The notes beneath the pieces were generated by a model. The model was not told where the DNA came from. It searched no databases and worked only from the letters and a program-made list of their open reading frames with translations. Position numbers and translations under genes: made by a program. A DNA stretch of 64,000 nucleotides from Mesonia sp. HuA40 (GTDB lineage: Bacteria > Bacteroidota > Bacteroidia > Flavobacteriales > Flavobacteriaceae), in assembly GCF_008017835.1 (NCBI RefSeq), contig NZ_VRLT01000028.1, positions 143,605-207,604 on the forward strand, in the 5' to 3' direction. Shown in pieces: positions 17,449-26,116 of the stretch; within the stretch, counting starts at the first letter, position 1; the number at the start of each line of letters is the position of its first letter.

Positions 17449-20400
17449 GAATCAACTTGACATACAACTTTTAGAAGATATAATTATCGGAAGAGTTGAG
17501 CCACATATCTATGCTTTTACAACAGAAACGGTTCCTAATTATTTAAAAGTTGGTGATACTTACAGGCCTGTTGAACAAAGACTTAACGAATGGAGAAAAC
17601 ATTTTCCACAACTTGAAAAAAAGTATCAAAAAGTTGCTAAAGCTAACGAAGAAACATTTTTCAGAGACTTTGCTATTCATCAGTATTTAGAATATGAACT
17701 TAAGAAATTAAGACTAGTACAAGGGGATTTAGATTCCACTATATATTATTCAAACGAATTTTTTAAAGATACTAATATCAGTGATATTGATGACGCGATA
17801 ACAGATATTATTGATGCTCACAAAAAAAATGAGCCTAAGTATAAATTTTACAAATTCGATGGTAGTTTATTACCTGAAACGCATACCTACGCTAGAAATC
17901 AAGAATACGAGCCAAGACCTAATCAAAAAGAGACCATTAAGAGATTTAGAAAAGCCATTGACAATGGTAGAAATAATCTCTTAATGTACGCAGTAATGCG
18001 ATTTGGTAAGTCGTTTACTTCTATGTGCTGTGCGGTCGAGATGAACGCAAAATTTGTTCTAATTGTTTCTGCAAAAGCTGATGTGAAGAATGAATGGAAG
18101 AAAACGGTTGAAAGTCACGTCAAATTCGATGGATTTAACTTTTTAGATAGTAATTCACTTTTAGAAAGCGAAACAATCATAAAAGATAAGCTAGAAGCTA
18201 ACGAAAAAATTGCCTTATTTCTTACACTTCAAGACTTACAAGGAGATGATATAAAAGCCAAACACAAGGAAGTATTTGAAAAACAGATTGACCTGTTGCT
18301 TATAGACGAGACTCATTTTGGTGCAAGAGCTCAGGAATACGGAAAAGTTTTAAAAGATTTCAAAGCTGGAGAGAAAAGAAGTGAACTTAAAGAATATGAT
18401 GAATCACTTGATGAATTAGATGAAACCACTAAAGTAATCGACTCGAAGGTTCGTATACACTTATCTGGCACACCTTATAGAATTTTAATGAACAGTGAAT
18501 TCGAAGAGGACGATATAATTGCTTTTTATCAATTCACAAATATAGCAGAAGACCAAGAAGAATGGGATAAGCAAAATCTTAATAAAGATGAAGTAAAAGA
18601 GTGGGACAACCCTTATTATGGTTTTCCTCAAATGATACGTTTTGCATTTAATCCTAATAAATCTTCCAGGAAAAAGATGGAAGAGTTAAAGAAGTTAGGC
18701 GTTACTTATGCTTTCTCTGAATTATTAAAACCTAAATCCATACTTAAAGACAATACAAATCAACTACATAAGAAGTTTATCTACGAACAAGAAATAATTG
18801 ATTTATTGAATGTTATTGATGGTACTGATGCAGATGACAATTTATTAAGCTTTCTAGATTATGAGAAATTAAAAGATGGTAAGATGTGCCGTCATATTGT
18901 TTGTGTACTACCCTATCGTGCTTCCTGTGATGCGTTTGAGGAGTTAATTAAATCGAATGAATTTAAAAATTTAAGCTCTTACGAAGTTATCAATATTTCT
19001 GGTGTTGAAAATGATAATATTTATAAGGATACACAGTCGGTAAAATCTAAAATAAGTGAGTGTGAAAGCGAGAATAAAAAAACCATCACTTTAACGGTAA
19101 ATAGGATGCTTACAGGAAGTACAGTCCCTGAATGGGATACTATGCTCTATTTAAAAGATACAGCCTCACCACAAGAATATGATCAAGCAATCTTTAGACT
19201 TCAAAGTCAATATATTAAAGTATTAAAAGAACCCGAGGGCGATACTGTAAAATACAATATGAAGCCTCAAACGTTATTAGTTGATTTTAATCCTAATAGA
19301 ATGTTTCAAATGCAGGAACAAAAATCACAAATTTATAATGTCAATGTAGAATCTAACGGAAATACTAAATTAGAAGAAAGAATAAAAAGAGAACTTCAGA
19401 TTTCGCCAATAGTTGTAATAAACAACAATAAAATGGTTGAAGTTGAGCCTACTGACATTTTAGATGCCGTCCGTCAATATTCAAGCGAAAGAAGTGTATT
19501 GGATGAAGCTACATCAATCTCAATCGATTACTCTTTATTAGACATAGAAGCAATAAAAGATGTGATTGAAAAACAGGGAGGAATTAAATCGAGACAAGGA
19601 TTAGAAATAGAGCCATCAGAAGGCGAAGGTGATGATATTGATACTGGTGATCAACCTGATAATGGAGAAAAGCCAGAAGAAGGAGATAAAACTTCAAAAT
19701 CATCAAAAGATGATGATAAAATAGATTACAAAGGAAAGTTTGCAATGTATTATGCAAGAATACTTTTCTTTTCCTTTTCAACTGATTCAACTGTTAAATC
19801 ACTTCAAGAAATTATTAACGTCATAATTGATGATAATAACAACCTTCGCATAGCTACTCATTTAAATTTAGAGATTGATATACTACGATTATTTCAAGAA
19901 CATATTAACGGTTTTGTGCTAAGTGAATTAGATTACAAAATTCAAAATATCAATTCATTGGCAAACGATTCTACAATTTCACCCATAGAAAGAGCAAGGA
20001 ATGCAATGAAAAAATTTGGTCGCTTATCAGTTTCTGAGATTGTTACTCCTGAAATAGTTACTGATATGATGATTAATTCGTTGCCAGAAAATGCCATCCA
20101 AAATGAAAGCAAAATATTAGACATTGCTTCAAAACAAGGTGAATTTGTTTACTCTGTTTATAAAAAGTTTGGTAAAAAGGTAGCAAACAATTTTTATTCA
20201 ATACCAACATCAAAAATTGCTTATGAATTTACTAGAAAAGTATATTCATTACTTGAGCTAAATATAGAAAATATAGAATCAAACTACACATCTTATGATT
20301 TGATTGAAGAAAACGATTTGATTCAAGATGAAACCATAAAAATTAACAACAACGATATGAAATTTAATGTGATTGTTGGTAATCCACCATACCAAGAAAG

Positions 20401-21388
20401 TGATGGAGGTGCTCAAGCCAGTGCTAAGCCAATTTACCACCATTTTGTAAACATAGCTAAGCAATTAAACCCTAATTATAGTAGTATAATTATGCCAACA
20501 AGATGGTATGCTGGTGGTAAAGGTTTAGACACGTTTAGAGACCAAATGTTAAATGATAAAAACATTTCGGAATTACACGACTTCTTAAATCCAGAAATAA
20601 TTTTCCCACACACTAATAACAGAGGAGGCATTTGCTTTTTCTTGAGAGATAATAATTATGATAATAGTGAAAACTTAACAAAAGTATTTACTTATGACGA
20701 TAATTTATCACCTACTCTAAATACTAGAAGCTTAAAAACAGAAGATTCAGATATTCTTATTCGACACGGTATTGCTGTTAAAATACTTCAAAAGGTTAAA
20801 TCAAATGAAAAATTTGAATCTTTTGAAGAAAATATATCATCTAGAAAACCTTTTGGACTTGAGGGTAACGTTGTTAAAAATCAGTCCATCTTTAGACCTA
20901 CTAAAAAAGGATTAAAATCACCTATTCTCTGCTATGGTAGAGGAAAACAAATAGGATATTTGAATAAAGAGGAAATATCAAAAAACACTAAATGGATTAA
21001 CAAATTCAAAGTGTTTGCACCATATGCAAATAATATTGGAACAGAACTCAACGATGATAATTTGAATGCATTCGTAGGAGAGCCTAATACAATTAGCACT
21101 GAAACATATATTGTAATAGGAGCTGATTTAGACTTAAATAAAGAATCAGCTAATAATCTTACAAATTATTGCTTTACTAAATTTGCAAGATTTATGCATA
21201 GTTTACCGAAAGTAAGCCAACACGGTACATCAAAGACATACAAGTTTGTTCCACTTCAAGATTTCACATCTGAATCAGATATAGATTGGAGTAAATCAAT
21301 TGCGGAAATTGACAAACAACTTTATGAAAAATATAAACTAAGTGAGGAGGAAATAGAATTTATTGAGAAAATGATTAAACCAATGTAA
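17438..21388 (+). CDS. fused GIY-YIG-like/helicase/N6-adenine methyltransferase restriction enzyme
   Basis: A 1316-residue single-chain enzyme. Residues ~20-90 ('IYAFTTETVPNYLKVGDTYR', then a conserved E in 'NEETFFRD') resemble the GIY-YIG/T5orf172 nuclease fold. A superfamily 2 helicase follows: Q/Walker A region 'RPNQKE...YAVMRFGKSFTSM' near 170-195, DETH box near 290, 'HLSGTPYRIL' near 345 and motif VI-like 'DQAIFRLQSQ' near 583. The C-terminal part is a methyltransferase: 'EIVTPEIVTDMM', motif I-like 'ILDIASKQGEFVYS' near 890 and catalytic VGNPPYQ near 982, then a target-recognition-like region. Walker A has MRFGKS instead of GxGKS, as in relatives. Likely restricts and modifies DNA in one polypeptide. 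Confidence 0.82.
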   Translation: MANKNQLDIQLLEDIIIGRVEPHIYAFTTETVPNYLKVGDTYRPVEQRLNEWRKHFPQLEKKYQKVAKANEETFFRDFAIHQYLEYELKKLRLVQGDLDSTIYYSNEFFKDTNISDIDDAITDIIDAHKKNEPKYKFYKFDGSLLPETHTYARNQEYEPRPNQKETIKRFRKAIDNGRNNLLMYAVMRFGKSFTSMCCAVEMNAKFVLIVSAKADVKNEWKKTVESHVKFDGFNFLDSNSLLESETIIKDKLEANEKIALFLTLQDLQGDDIKAKHKEVFEKQIDLLLIDETHFGARAQEYGKVLKDFKAGEKRSELKEYDESLDELDETTKVIDSKVRIHLSGTPYRILMNSEFEEDDIIAFYQFTNIAEDQEEWDKQNLNKDEVKEWDNPYYGFPQMIRFAFNPNKSSRKKMEELKKLGVTYAFSELLKPKSILKDNTNQLHKKFIYEQEIIDLLNVIDGTDADDNLLSFLDYEKLKDGKMCRHIVCVLPYRASCDAFEELIKSNEFKNLSSYEVINISGVENDNIYKDTQSVKSKISECESENKKTITLTVNRMLTGSTVPEWDTMLYLKDTASPQEYDQAIFRLQSQYIKVLKEPEGDTVKYNMKPQTLLVDFNPNRMFQMQEQKSQIYNVNVESNGNTKLEERIKRELQISPIVVINNNKMVEVEPTDILDAVRQYSSERSVLDEATSISIDYSLLDIEAIKDVIEKQGGIKSRQGLEIEPSEGEGDDIDTGDQPDNGEKPEEGDKTSKSSKDDDKIDYKGKFAMYYARILFFSFSTDSTVKSLQEIINVIIDDNNNLRIATHLNLEIDILRLFQEHINGFVLSELDYKIQNINSLANDSTISPIERARNAMKKFGRLSVSEIVTPEIVTDMMINSLPENAIQNESKILDIASKQGEFVYSVYKKFGKKVANNFYSIPTSKIAYEFTRKVYSLLELNIENIESNYTSYDLIEENDLIQDETIKINNNDMKFNVIVGNPPYQESDGGAQASAKPIYHHFVNIAKQLNPNYSSIIMPTRWYAGGKGLDTFRDQMLNDKNISELHDFLNPEIIFPHTNNRGGICFFLRDNNYDNSENLTKVFTYDDNLSPTLNTRSLKTEDSDILIRHGIAVKILQKVKSNEKFESFEENISSRKPFGLEGNVVKNQSIFRPTKKGLKSPILCYGRGKQIGYLNKEEISKNTKWINKFKVFAPYANNIGTELNDDNLNAFVGEPNTISTETYIVIGADLDLNKESANNLTNYCFTKFARFMHSLPKVSQHGTSKTYKFVPLQDFTSESDIDWSKSIAEIDKQLYEKYKLSEEEIEFIEKMIKPM

Positions 21389-21390
21389 GC

Positions 21391-21520
21391 CCACGCTAAA
21401 AGCCATACACATTTGCAATTACTCACGATTTTATAAATCATTTTTGGAGTTCGTGAACTTCGTTTCGCACCAGCCAACGCTACGCCAAAAATTGCAAAAG
21501 AGTATGTCTTGCCAACGCTC
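21391..21520 (+). repeat. palindromic cassette-boundary-like element S2a
   Basis: CATAC..TTGCAATT (21404..21420) pairs with AATTGCAA..GTATG (21490..21506). It ends in GCCAACGCTCAC, sharing CCAACGCTCAC with the end of S1, so the restriction genes lie between two matching ends. Confidence 0.6.
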
Positions 21521-21573
21521 ACTTCGAATTAAGTAGAAACATTGGAAAACCAAGAAAATCAAGGAAAGCCTGT

Positions 21574-21708
21574 GTACAACATTGTATAAAAATAATAGCG
21601 GTTTAATCGCTAAACCGAAAGTAAGTAAATATAAAAAAGGTCTGTGATTAACCGAAAAGTTAGTGCGTTAAAATCCGCTACTATTCTTATACTAGACCGT
21701 TGGTAACA
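21574..21708 (+). repeat. palindromic cassette-boundary-like element S2b
   Basis: Left end ACAACATTGTATAA then AATAATAGCGG; right end CCGCTACTATT, TTATACTAGACCGTTGG. The arms pair over about 18 bp with single mismatches. The right end AGACCGTTG recurs in S10 and (AGACCGTTAG) S11. Confidence 0.65.
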
Positions 21709-21728
21709 AGCTGAAAAAAGAAAAATTA

Positions 21729-21760
21729 TTACCAAATTGGTAACTTTTTTATTATATTTG
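21729..21760 (+). promoter_or_regulatory. higBA promoter with palindromic operator
   Basis: TTACCAA-A-TTGGTAA (21729..21743) is a perfect palindrome nine bases before the -7 box TATATTTG (21753..21760). Spacing fits repression by the HigA-type antitoxin. The toxin start codon is 17 bp after the box. Confidence 0.65.
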
Positions 21761-21777
21761 CGACAAACAAGTATACT

Positions 21778-22071
21778 GTGAGAGTAATAGCGAAACGAAC
21801 TTTACGCGACTTTTGGGAGAAACACGCTGACTGTGATGAACAATTAAAGTCTTGGTTTAGAGAAACTGAAAAATCTGAATGGAATAATATAAATGAATTA
21901 AAAAACGATTATCCGAGTGCAAGTATTTTAAAAGACAATCGAATTGTTTACAATATTAAAGGCAACAACTACCGATTAATTGTAAAATTCAACTTTGATT
22001 TTCAAATATGCTGGATAAGATTCATCGGAACTCACGCAGAATATGACAAAATAGACGCAAATAACATCTGA
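21778..22071 (+). CDS. higB: HigB-family toxin (mRNA interferase type)
   Basis: A 97-residue RelE/HigB-fold protein starting with GTG: 'RVIAKRTLRDFWEKHADCDEQLKSWFRETEKSEWNNINEL' and 'SASILKDNRIVYNIKGNNYRLIVKFNFDFQICWIRFIGTHAEYDKID' follow the HigB pattern (basic residues in the central strands, H near 'GTHAEYD'). It would cleave mRNA on the ribosome when free. It lies 2 bp before the antitoxin gene, in the toxin-first order typical of higBA. The pair sits alone between two palindromic elements, as addiction modules do in cassette arrays. Confidence 0.9.
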   Translation: MRVIAKRTLRDFWEKHADCDEQLKSWFRETEKSEWNNINELKNDYPSASILKDNRIVYNIKGNNYRLIVKFNFDFQICWIRFIGTHAEYDKIDANNI

Positions 22072-22073
22072 TT

Positions 22074-22430
22074 ATGAAAATAACACCAATAAGAAACGAA
22101 AAAGACTATCAAAACGCTCTGAACAGACTTGAAGAAATTTTTGATTCAAAAAAAGGAACTGAACAAGGAGATGAATTGGAAATCCTTTCAATCTTAATTG
22201 ACAGATATGAAAATGACAACTTTCCAATTGGAATGCCTGACCCAATTGAGGCAATCAAATTCAGAATGGAACAGATGGGAATGAAACAAAAGGATTTAGC
22301 CGAAGTTGTTGGTTTTAAAAGTAGAGTTAGTGAAATTTTAAGTAAAAAACGTAAACTGACTTTAGGAATGATAAGAAAACTAAATTCAACACTTCACATT
22401 CCGACTGAAGTGTTAGTTCAAGATTATTAA
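22074..22430 (+). CDS. higA: HigA-family antitoxin with C-terminal helix-turn-helix
   Basis: A 118-residue antitoxin. The N-terminal half ('IRNEKDYQNALNRLEEIFDSKKGTEQGDELEILSILIDRYENDNFPI') is the toxin-binding type seen in the long HigA family. The C-terminal half carries an XRE helix-turn-helix ('MGMKQKDLAEVVGFKSRVSEILSKKRKLTLGMIRKL'). It should neutralise the upstream HigB and repress the pair through the palindrome at 21729..21743. Complete and undamaged. Confidence 0.9.
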   Translation: MKITPIRNEKDYQNALNRLEEIFDSKKGTEQGDELEILSILIDRYENDNFPIGMPDPIEAIKFRMEQMGMKQKDLAEVVGFKSRVSEILSKKRKLTLGMIRKLNSTLHIPTEVLVQDY

Positions 22431-22442
22431 TAAAAAAGTCAG

Positions 22443-22591
22443 TTGCCAACAATGGCTATAAGTAATTGCTTATTCTCGCCTGCTTCTGAATCCCGAAACT
22501 TCGGGGCTCGCGGACTTTCTATCTGTGATTTATTTGCTAACTTTAGTGCTGAAACACGCAACAAACCATAAACAAACACGTTGGCTACAAC
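22443..22591 (+). repeat. palindromic cassette-boundary-like element S3
   Basis: Left end TTGCCAACAATGGCTATAAG, right end AACCATAAAC..CACGTTGGCTACAAC; GCCAAC pairs with GTTGGC. The middle holds CCCGAAACTTCGGGG, a strong small hairpin. Confidence 0.6.
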
Positions 22592-22612
22592 CTTGACAAA
22601 TTCTCTTAAATA

Positions 22613-23131
22613 ATGCTATTAAATGACTTAATAAATTCAACTCATTGGTTCAGTGTAGAAATGACAATATTGAAACTCTATCCAGAAATTAAAAATGTGA
22701 TTGAGGAATATAAAAAAGTGTTTGAAAAAATAAAGTTAATGTATCCTGAACCCTGTGAAATGGAAATTGTCCTAACTGAATGTGAGGATAATTATGATGA
22801 AGAAATGACAACCTATGTTGACGTATCTGGGAGAAAATTGAACGAAGTTGAATCTCAAAGTTATGCTCTAGAATTCACGGAGTGGAAAAAATGGCTTGGA
22901 ATGAAAATTGCCAATGAGACTGTCGAAAAATTTACTGAACTGGAAATCATTTCTCATTGCCTCTACGAAATGACTTTTGTTGACTATGAGGAAGATGAAA
23001 TTCAGGAGCAATTCAATAGTATAAAAAAAATAGCAAGTGAATACAAAAACTTAACAGAAGAAGAGCGAAAAGACAAGACTATTTCATTTGAAAAATTAAT
23101 AAAACAACTAAAAGAAAAAGGCAGCAGCTAA
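22613..23131 (+). CDS. hypothetical acidic cytosolic protein
   Basis: A 172-residue protein without signal peptide or membrane span. Notable stretch: 'EMEIVLTECEDNYDEEMTTYVDVSGRK', then 'EFTEWKKWLGMKI' and 'ELEIISHCLYEMTFVDYEEDEIQEQF'. It resembles a group of Bacteroidota proteins of similar length (possibly the DUF6557 family, recalled and not checked). It is a single gene between elements S3 and S4, consistent with a one-gene cassette. Function unknown. ATG start at 22613 has no better alternative nearby. Confidence 0.75.
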   Translation: MLLNDLINSTHWFSVEMTILKLYPEIKNVIEEYKKVFEKIKLMYPEPCEMEIVLTECEDNYDEEMTTYVDVSGRKLNEVESQSYALEFTEWKKWLGMKIANETVEKFTELEIISHCLYEMTFVDYEEDEIQEQFNSIKKIASEYKNLTEEERKDKTISFEKLIKQLKEKGSS

Positions 23132-23135
23132 AAAC

Positions 23136-23250
23136 ATGAATTGTTCATTGCTATCTTCGGTTTACGGCGGAAAGAATCCTGTGAATTTTTCTGCAACGTA
23201 TCATACACAAACCCTTTGCGCCCAAATAAAAAAACACGTTTCATAAGATA
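23136..23250 (+). repeat. degenerate cassette-boundary-like element S4
   Basis: Carries the 26-bp block starting TTGCTATCTTCGGTTTACGG (23148..23173) that recurs exactly in S5 (24320..24345). Outer pairing is weak (CATGAA.. / ..TTTCATAAG), so this copy looks decayed. Confidence 0.45.
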
Positions 23251-23263
23251 ATTCAGATTAAAT

Positions 23264-23297
23264 GATGGTATCTTTGATAGTATCAAATGATAGTATC
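23264..23297 (+). promoter_or_regulatory. triple GATAGTATC operator before the fic gene
   Basis: GATGGTATC (23264), GATAGTATC (23276) and GATAGTATC (23289) repeat at 12-13 bp spacing; the last two are perfect palindromic cores in TTTGATAGTATCAAA context. They end 4 bp before ATG 23302. A dimeric repressor, perhaps the Fic protein's own C-terminal winged helix, is the obvious candidate binder. Confidence 0.6.
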
Positions 23298-23301
23298 AAA
23301 A

Positions 23302-24255
23302 ATGAAACCACCTTACGAAATAACATCTTCTATTTTAAAATTAATAACTTCCATTTCAGAGAAAATAGGAGAAGTAAATGCTAATTTATTAAACAGACCT
23401 TCACCTAAATTGAGGAAACAGAATAGAATCAAAACTATTCATTCTTCGTTAAAAATAGAAGGAAACACACTTACAGAAGAACAAATAACTGCACTTCTTG
23501 AAAACAAAAGAGTTATTGGGCCTAAAAAAGATGTTATTGAAGTTTTAAATGCAATTAAAATTTATGAAAATTTAGATGATTACAATCCTTCTAATGAAAA
23601 ATCTTTTTTACAAGCACACCAGAACTTAATGGAAGGTTTAATCGAAAATTCTGGAAAATATAGAAATCAAAGTGTCGGAATTGTAAAAGGTTCTAAAGTT
23701 GAGCATTTAGCACCACCATTTGAAAATGTGTCATACTTAATGAAAGACCTTTTTGAATATTTGAAAAAGTCTGATGAAATTGAGTTAATTAAAAGTTGTG
23801 TTTTTCATTACGAAATGGAATTTATACATCCATTTTTGGATGGAAATGGTAGAATGGGAAGATTATGGCAAACTTTAATTTTAATGGAAAAACATCCAAT
23901 CTTTGAATTTTTGCCTTTTGAAACTTTAATCAGTAATGACCAAGAAAAATATTATAAAGCTTTGGCTGAAAGTGATAAAGCTGGAAAATCAACTAAGTTT
24001 ATTGAATATATGCTTAATGTAATTGACATTTCAATAAGTCAGCTATTAAATTTTAATAATCGTACGTTAAATGAAAAAGATAGATTAGAATATTATCTCT
24101 CATTAAATAAAACAGAATTTACTAGAAAAGACTATATGAATATTTTTAAAGACATTTCATCAGCAACTGCAAGTAGAGATTTAAAAAAAGGAGTTGAATT
24201 AAATTTATTTGAAAAAATAGGAGAAAAAAATAAGACAGTGTATCGTTTAAAATAA
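23302..24255 (+). CDS. Fic family AMP-transferase-like protein
   Basis: A 317-residue Fic/DOC protein that would transfer AMP (or another phosphate-linked group) to a target protein hydroxyl. The catalytic motif 'HPFLDGNGRMGRLWQTLIL' is intact near residue 180, with the flap region before it. The N-terminal segment 'HSSLKIEGNTLT' fits the inhibitory (S/T)xxxE(G/N) helix, so the enzyme is predicted to be autoinhibited. The C-terminus ('FTRKDYMNIFKDISSATASRDLKKGVELNLFEK') is a winged helix-turn-helix. An ATG at 23287 would add five residues but overlaps the third operator copy, so 23302 is preferred. Single-gene block between S4 and S5. Confidence 0.88.
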   Translation: MKPPYEITSSILKLITSISEKIGEVNANLLNRPSPKLRKQNRIKTIHSSLKIEGNTLTEEQITALLENKRVIGPKKDVIEVLNAIKIYENLDDYNPSNEKSFLQAHQNLMEGLIENSGKYRNQSVGIVKGSKVEHLAPPFENVSYLMKDLFEYLKKSDEIELIKSCVFHYEMEFIHPFLDGNGRMGRLWQTLILMEKHPIFEFLPFETLISNDQEKYYKALAESDKAGKSTKFIEYMLNVIDISISQLLNFNNRTLNEKDRLEYYLSLNKTEFTRKDYMNIFKDISSATASRDLKKGVELNLFEKIGEKNKTVYRLK

Positions 24256-24262
24256 CTGGACA

Positions 24263-24397
24263 CAAAAACTGGCTATGATTCATTGCTTCTGACTTTCCTA
24301 CCGGAATGTCCTCGCAAATTTGCTATCTTCGGTTTACGGCGGAAAACCCTCGCGGATTTTCACGTAACAAACCATTTACAAACACGTCGCCAAAAAC
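24263..24397 (+). repeat. cassette-boundary-like element S5
   Basis: Starts ACTGGCTATGATTCATTGC and ends GTAACAAACCATTTACAAAC followed by ACGTCGCC, the same outline as S3. Shares a 26-bp exact block with S4. Confidence 0.5.
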
Positions 24398-25036
24398 ATG
24401 AAAAAGATACTTACAACATTTCTACTACTTATTTTAATCTTACCAATTTATTCACAGGATATAAGCCAAAAAAGAATTCTAGAGTTTGATTTAAATTCAG
24501 ATTTAGATGAACTAAAGAAAGTTGGGTACGGAGAAAAAGAATTGAGAATTTTGGGGGTAATTCTAACAGAGAGAATAAATGAAAATAAAAATATTGATAC
24601 CTTAACAGTTAAAAATTGCTTGCCCTTAATTTTAAAACATAAACTTTATAATAGTGATTTTGTAAAATCAGCTGTAAAGAAAGATTATGCTAACAAAAGA
24701 GACAAATTGATTCAGTTTAATGATTTATTGATACTTGAAAACATTGATAAAATTGATTACGGAATTATTCTATTTTGTAGCACGGCTTCAATAAGTTGCG
24801 ATAAATTTCTAACCGATTTAAATTCTGTTATTGGAATTCAATTTCTGAAGAAAAATAAATTGTACTATTATGATTTATTTAAAAAAGAGCAGTTTGATTA
24901 TTTAGTTAAAAAACAAAAGGAGCTTCTGGATTCAAATGCTCAACCACATTTTGCAGTTATGAAAAACGGAAAAATTATTAATGATTTCATTGGATACAGC
25001 AAATTATCCGAATTGTTTAGTAAATTGAATAATTAA
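24398..25036 (+). CDS. exported thioredoxin-like-fold protein, unknown function
   Basis: A 212-residue protein with a clear signal peptide ('MKKILTTFLLLILILPIYSQ'). The C-terminal part 'NAQPHFAVMKNGKIINDFIGYSKLSELFSKL' has the look of a thioredoxin-fold end (cis-proline region and last helix), and 'GIILFCSTASISCDKFLTDL' could be the first strand with a C-x6-C pair in place of CxxC. This fold assignment is a pattern judgement. It lies alone between S5 and S6. Low GC and AT-rich codons match the other cassette-like genes. Confidence 0.65.
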   Translation: MKKILTTFLLLILILPIYSQDISQKRILEFDLNSDLDELKKVGYGEKELRILGVILTERINENKNIDTLTVKNCLPLILKHKLYNSDFVKSAVKKDYANKRDKLIQFNDLLILENIDKIDYGIILFCSTASISCDKFLTDLNSVIGIQFLKKNKLYYYDLFKKEQFDYLVKKQKELLDSNAQPHFAVMKNGKIINDFIGYSKLSELFSKLNN

Positions 25037-25045
25037 AATATTAAT

Positions 25046-25190
25046 GCCAACAATGGCTGTACTGCATATCGGCGGATTTTCCTTGTCGGAAAATCCTACA
25101 TATTTACAAATTGATAGTCTTATACAGAAAAATCTTATTGATTTTTCCGTAAAGACAGCATAGCCCAAACATTTGCCAATCATTGCAAAA
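25046..25190 (+). repeat. cassette-boundary-like element S6
   Basis: Left TGCCAACAATGGCTGTACTGC, right GACAGCATAGCCCAAACATT then TGCCAA; GGCTGT pairs with ACAGC/AGCC with bulges. Contains GGATTTTCC and TTTTCCGTAAAG-type internal hairpins. Confidence 0.5.
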
Positions 25191-25198
25191 AATTAAAT

Positions 25199-26116
25199 AT
25201 GAAAACAAAATCATTAAAAATTAAAAAGCCTTGCAACGAAAAATGGGAAAATATGAACCCTAATGAAAAAGGTGGTTTTTGTAATTTATGTTCAAAAAAA
25301 GTAATTGATTTCACCCAATTGAACCAATTTGAAATATCTGATAAAATTAAAAAAGCAAACGGTAATATTTGTGCAAGAGTAGCTCAGCGACAATTGAATA
25401 TGCCATTATTGAACTTTGAGCCAAAAAAAAATTACAATTTACCTTCTTCTCATATAGCAATAGGTTTAATGCTTGCTACCTCATTATCTATTGGTCAACC
25501 TTTAAATGCAGAAAATGCTAAGCCAAGAACTGAGTTGGTACAGTCAACAGATTCCATTTTGAAATCAAAAAGAATTTCTTCCACAAAAAAATCAAATAAT
25601 CTTAAACCTAATGACTCAACCCAATTTAAAGGCAAGGTTATATCTGATAAAAATGGAAATCCAATAATCAATGCAAAAATTAGTTTTGTTACACTTGAGA
25701 AGATATTAACTACCTATTCAGATAAAAAAGGAAATTTTTCTATTAAAATCCCAAACGCGCTAATAAAAGATCAAAATGTTATAAAAGTTTCATTCGATCA
25801 GAATAATACCCAGTTTGAAACCACAGATTTAATCTTATCAAAGAAAAATATTTCAAATAATCAGGAAATTAAAATTAAAAATTCATACGTAATTTTGGGA
25901 CGAGTTTCTTGTTCTTACGATAAAGATGAAGCGATATTTCTATTTGAAAATAAAGAAATGACAATAGATGAGTTTTTAAAAAAACTAAAGTCTGAAGAAT
26001 TAAATCATTTAAGTGATAAATTTCATTTTTATTACTTCGAACCTAAATTTGCGAAAATTTTATATTCAAATAATTCCGAAAATGGAATATACCTTTTAAT
26101 AAGAAAAGAAAATTAG
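25199..26116 (+). CDS. membrane-anchored protein with carboxypeptidase-regulatory-like domain
   Basis: A 305-residue protein. The cytosolic N-terminus has four cysteines ('KPCNEKWENMNPNEKGGFCNLCSKKVIDFTQL' and a later C in 'GNICARVA'), suggesting a small metal-binding head. A membrane helix follows ('SSHIAIGLMLATSLSIG', residues ~82-98). The outer part has a beta-sandwich 'KGKVISDKNGNPIINAKISFVTLEKILTTYSDKKGNFSIKIP', the CarboxypepD_reg-like repeat common in Bacteroidota envelope proteins. The same head-helix-sandwich plan occurs in many flavobacterial proteins of unknown role. It is the last gene of the first accessory array. Confidence 0.65.
   Translation: MKTKSLKIKKPCNEKWENMNPNEKGGFCNLCSKKVIDFTQLNQFEISDKIKKANGNICARVAQRQLNMPLLNFEPKKNYNLPSSHIAIGLMLATSLSIGQPLNAENAKPRTELVQSTDSILKSKRISSTKKSNNLKPNDSTQFKGKVISDKNGNPIINAKISFVTLEKILTTYSDKKGNFSIKIPNALIKDQNVIKVSFDQNNTQFETTDLILSKKNISNNQEIKIKNSYVILGRVSCSYDKDEAIFLFENKEMTIDEFLKKLKSEELNHLSDKFHFYYFEPKFAKILYSNNSENGIYLLIRKEN

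Noticed and set aside
16438..21388. Classical type I restriction system (hsdRMS)
   Set aside because: No HsdS-like gene with two target-recognition domains, and helicase and methyltransferase motifs are in one polypeptide.
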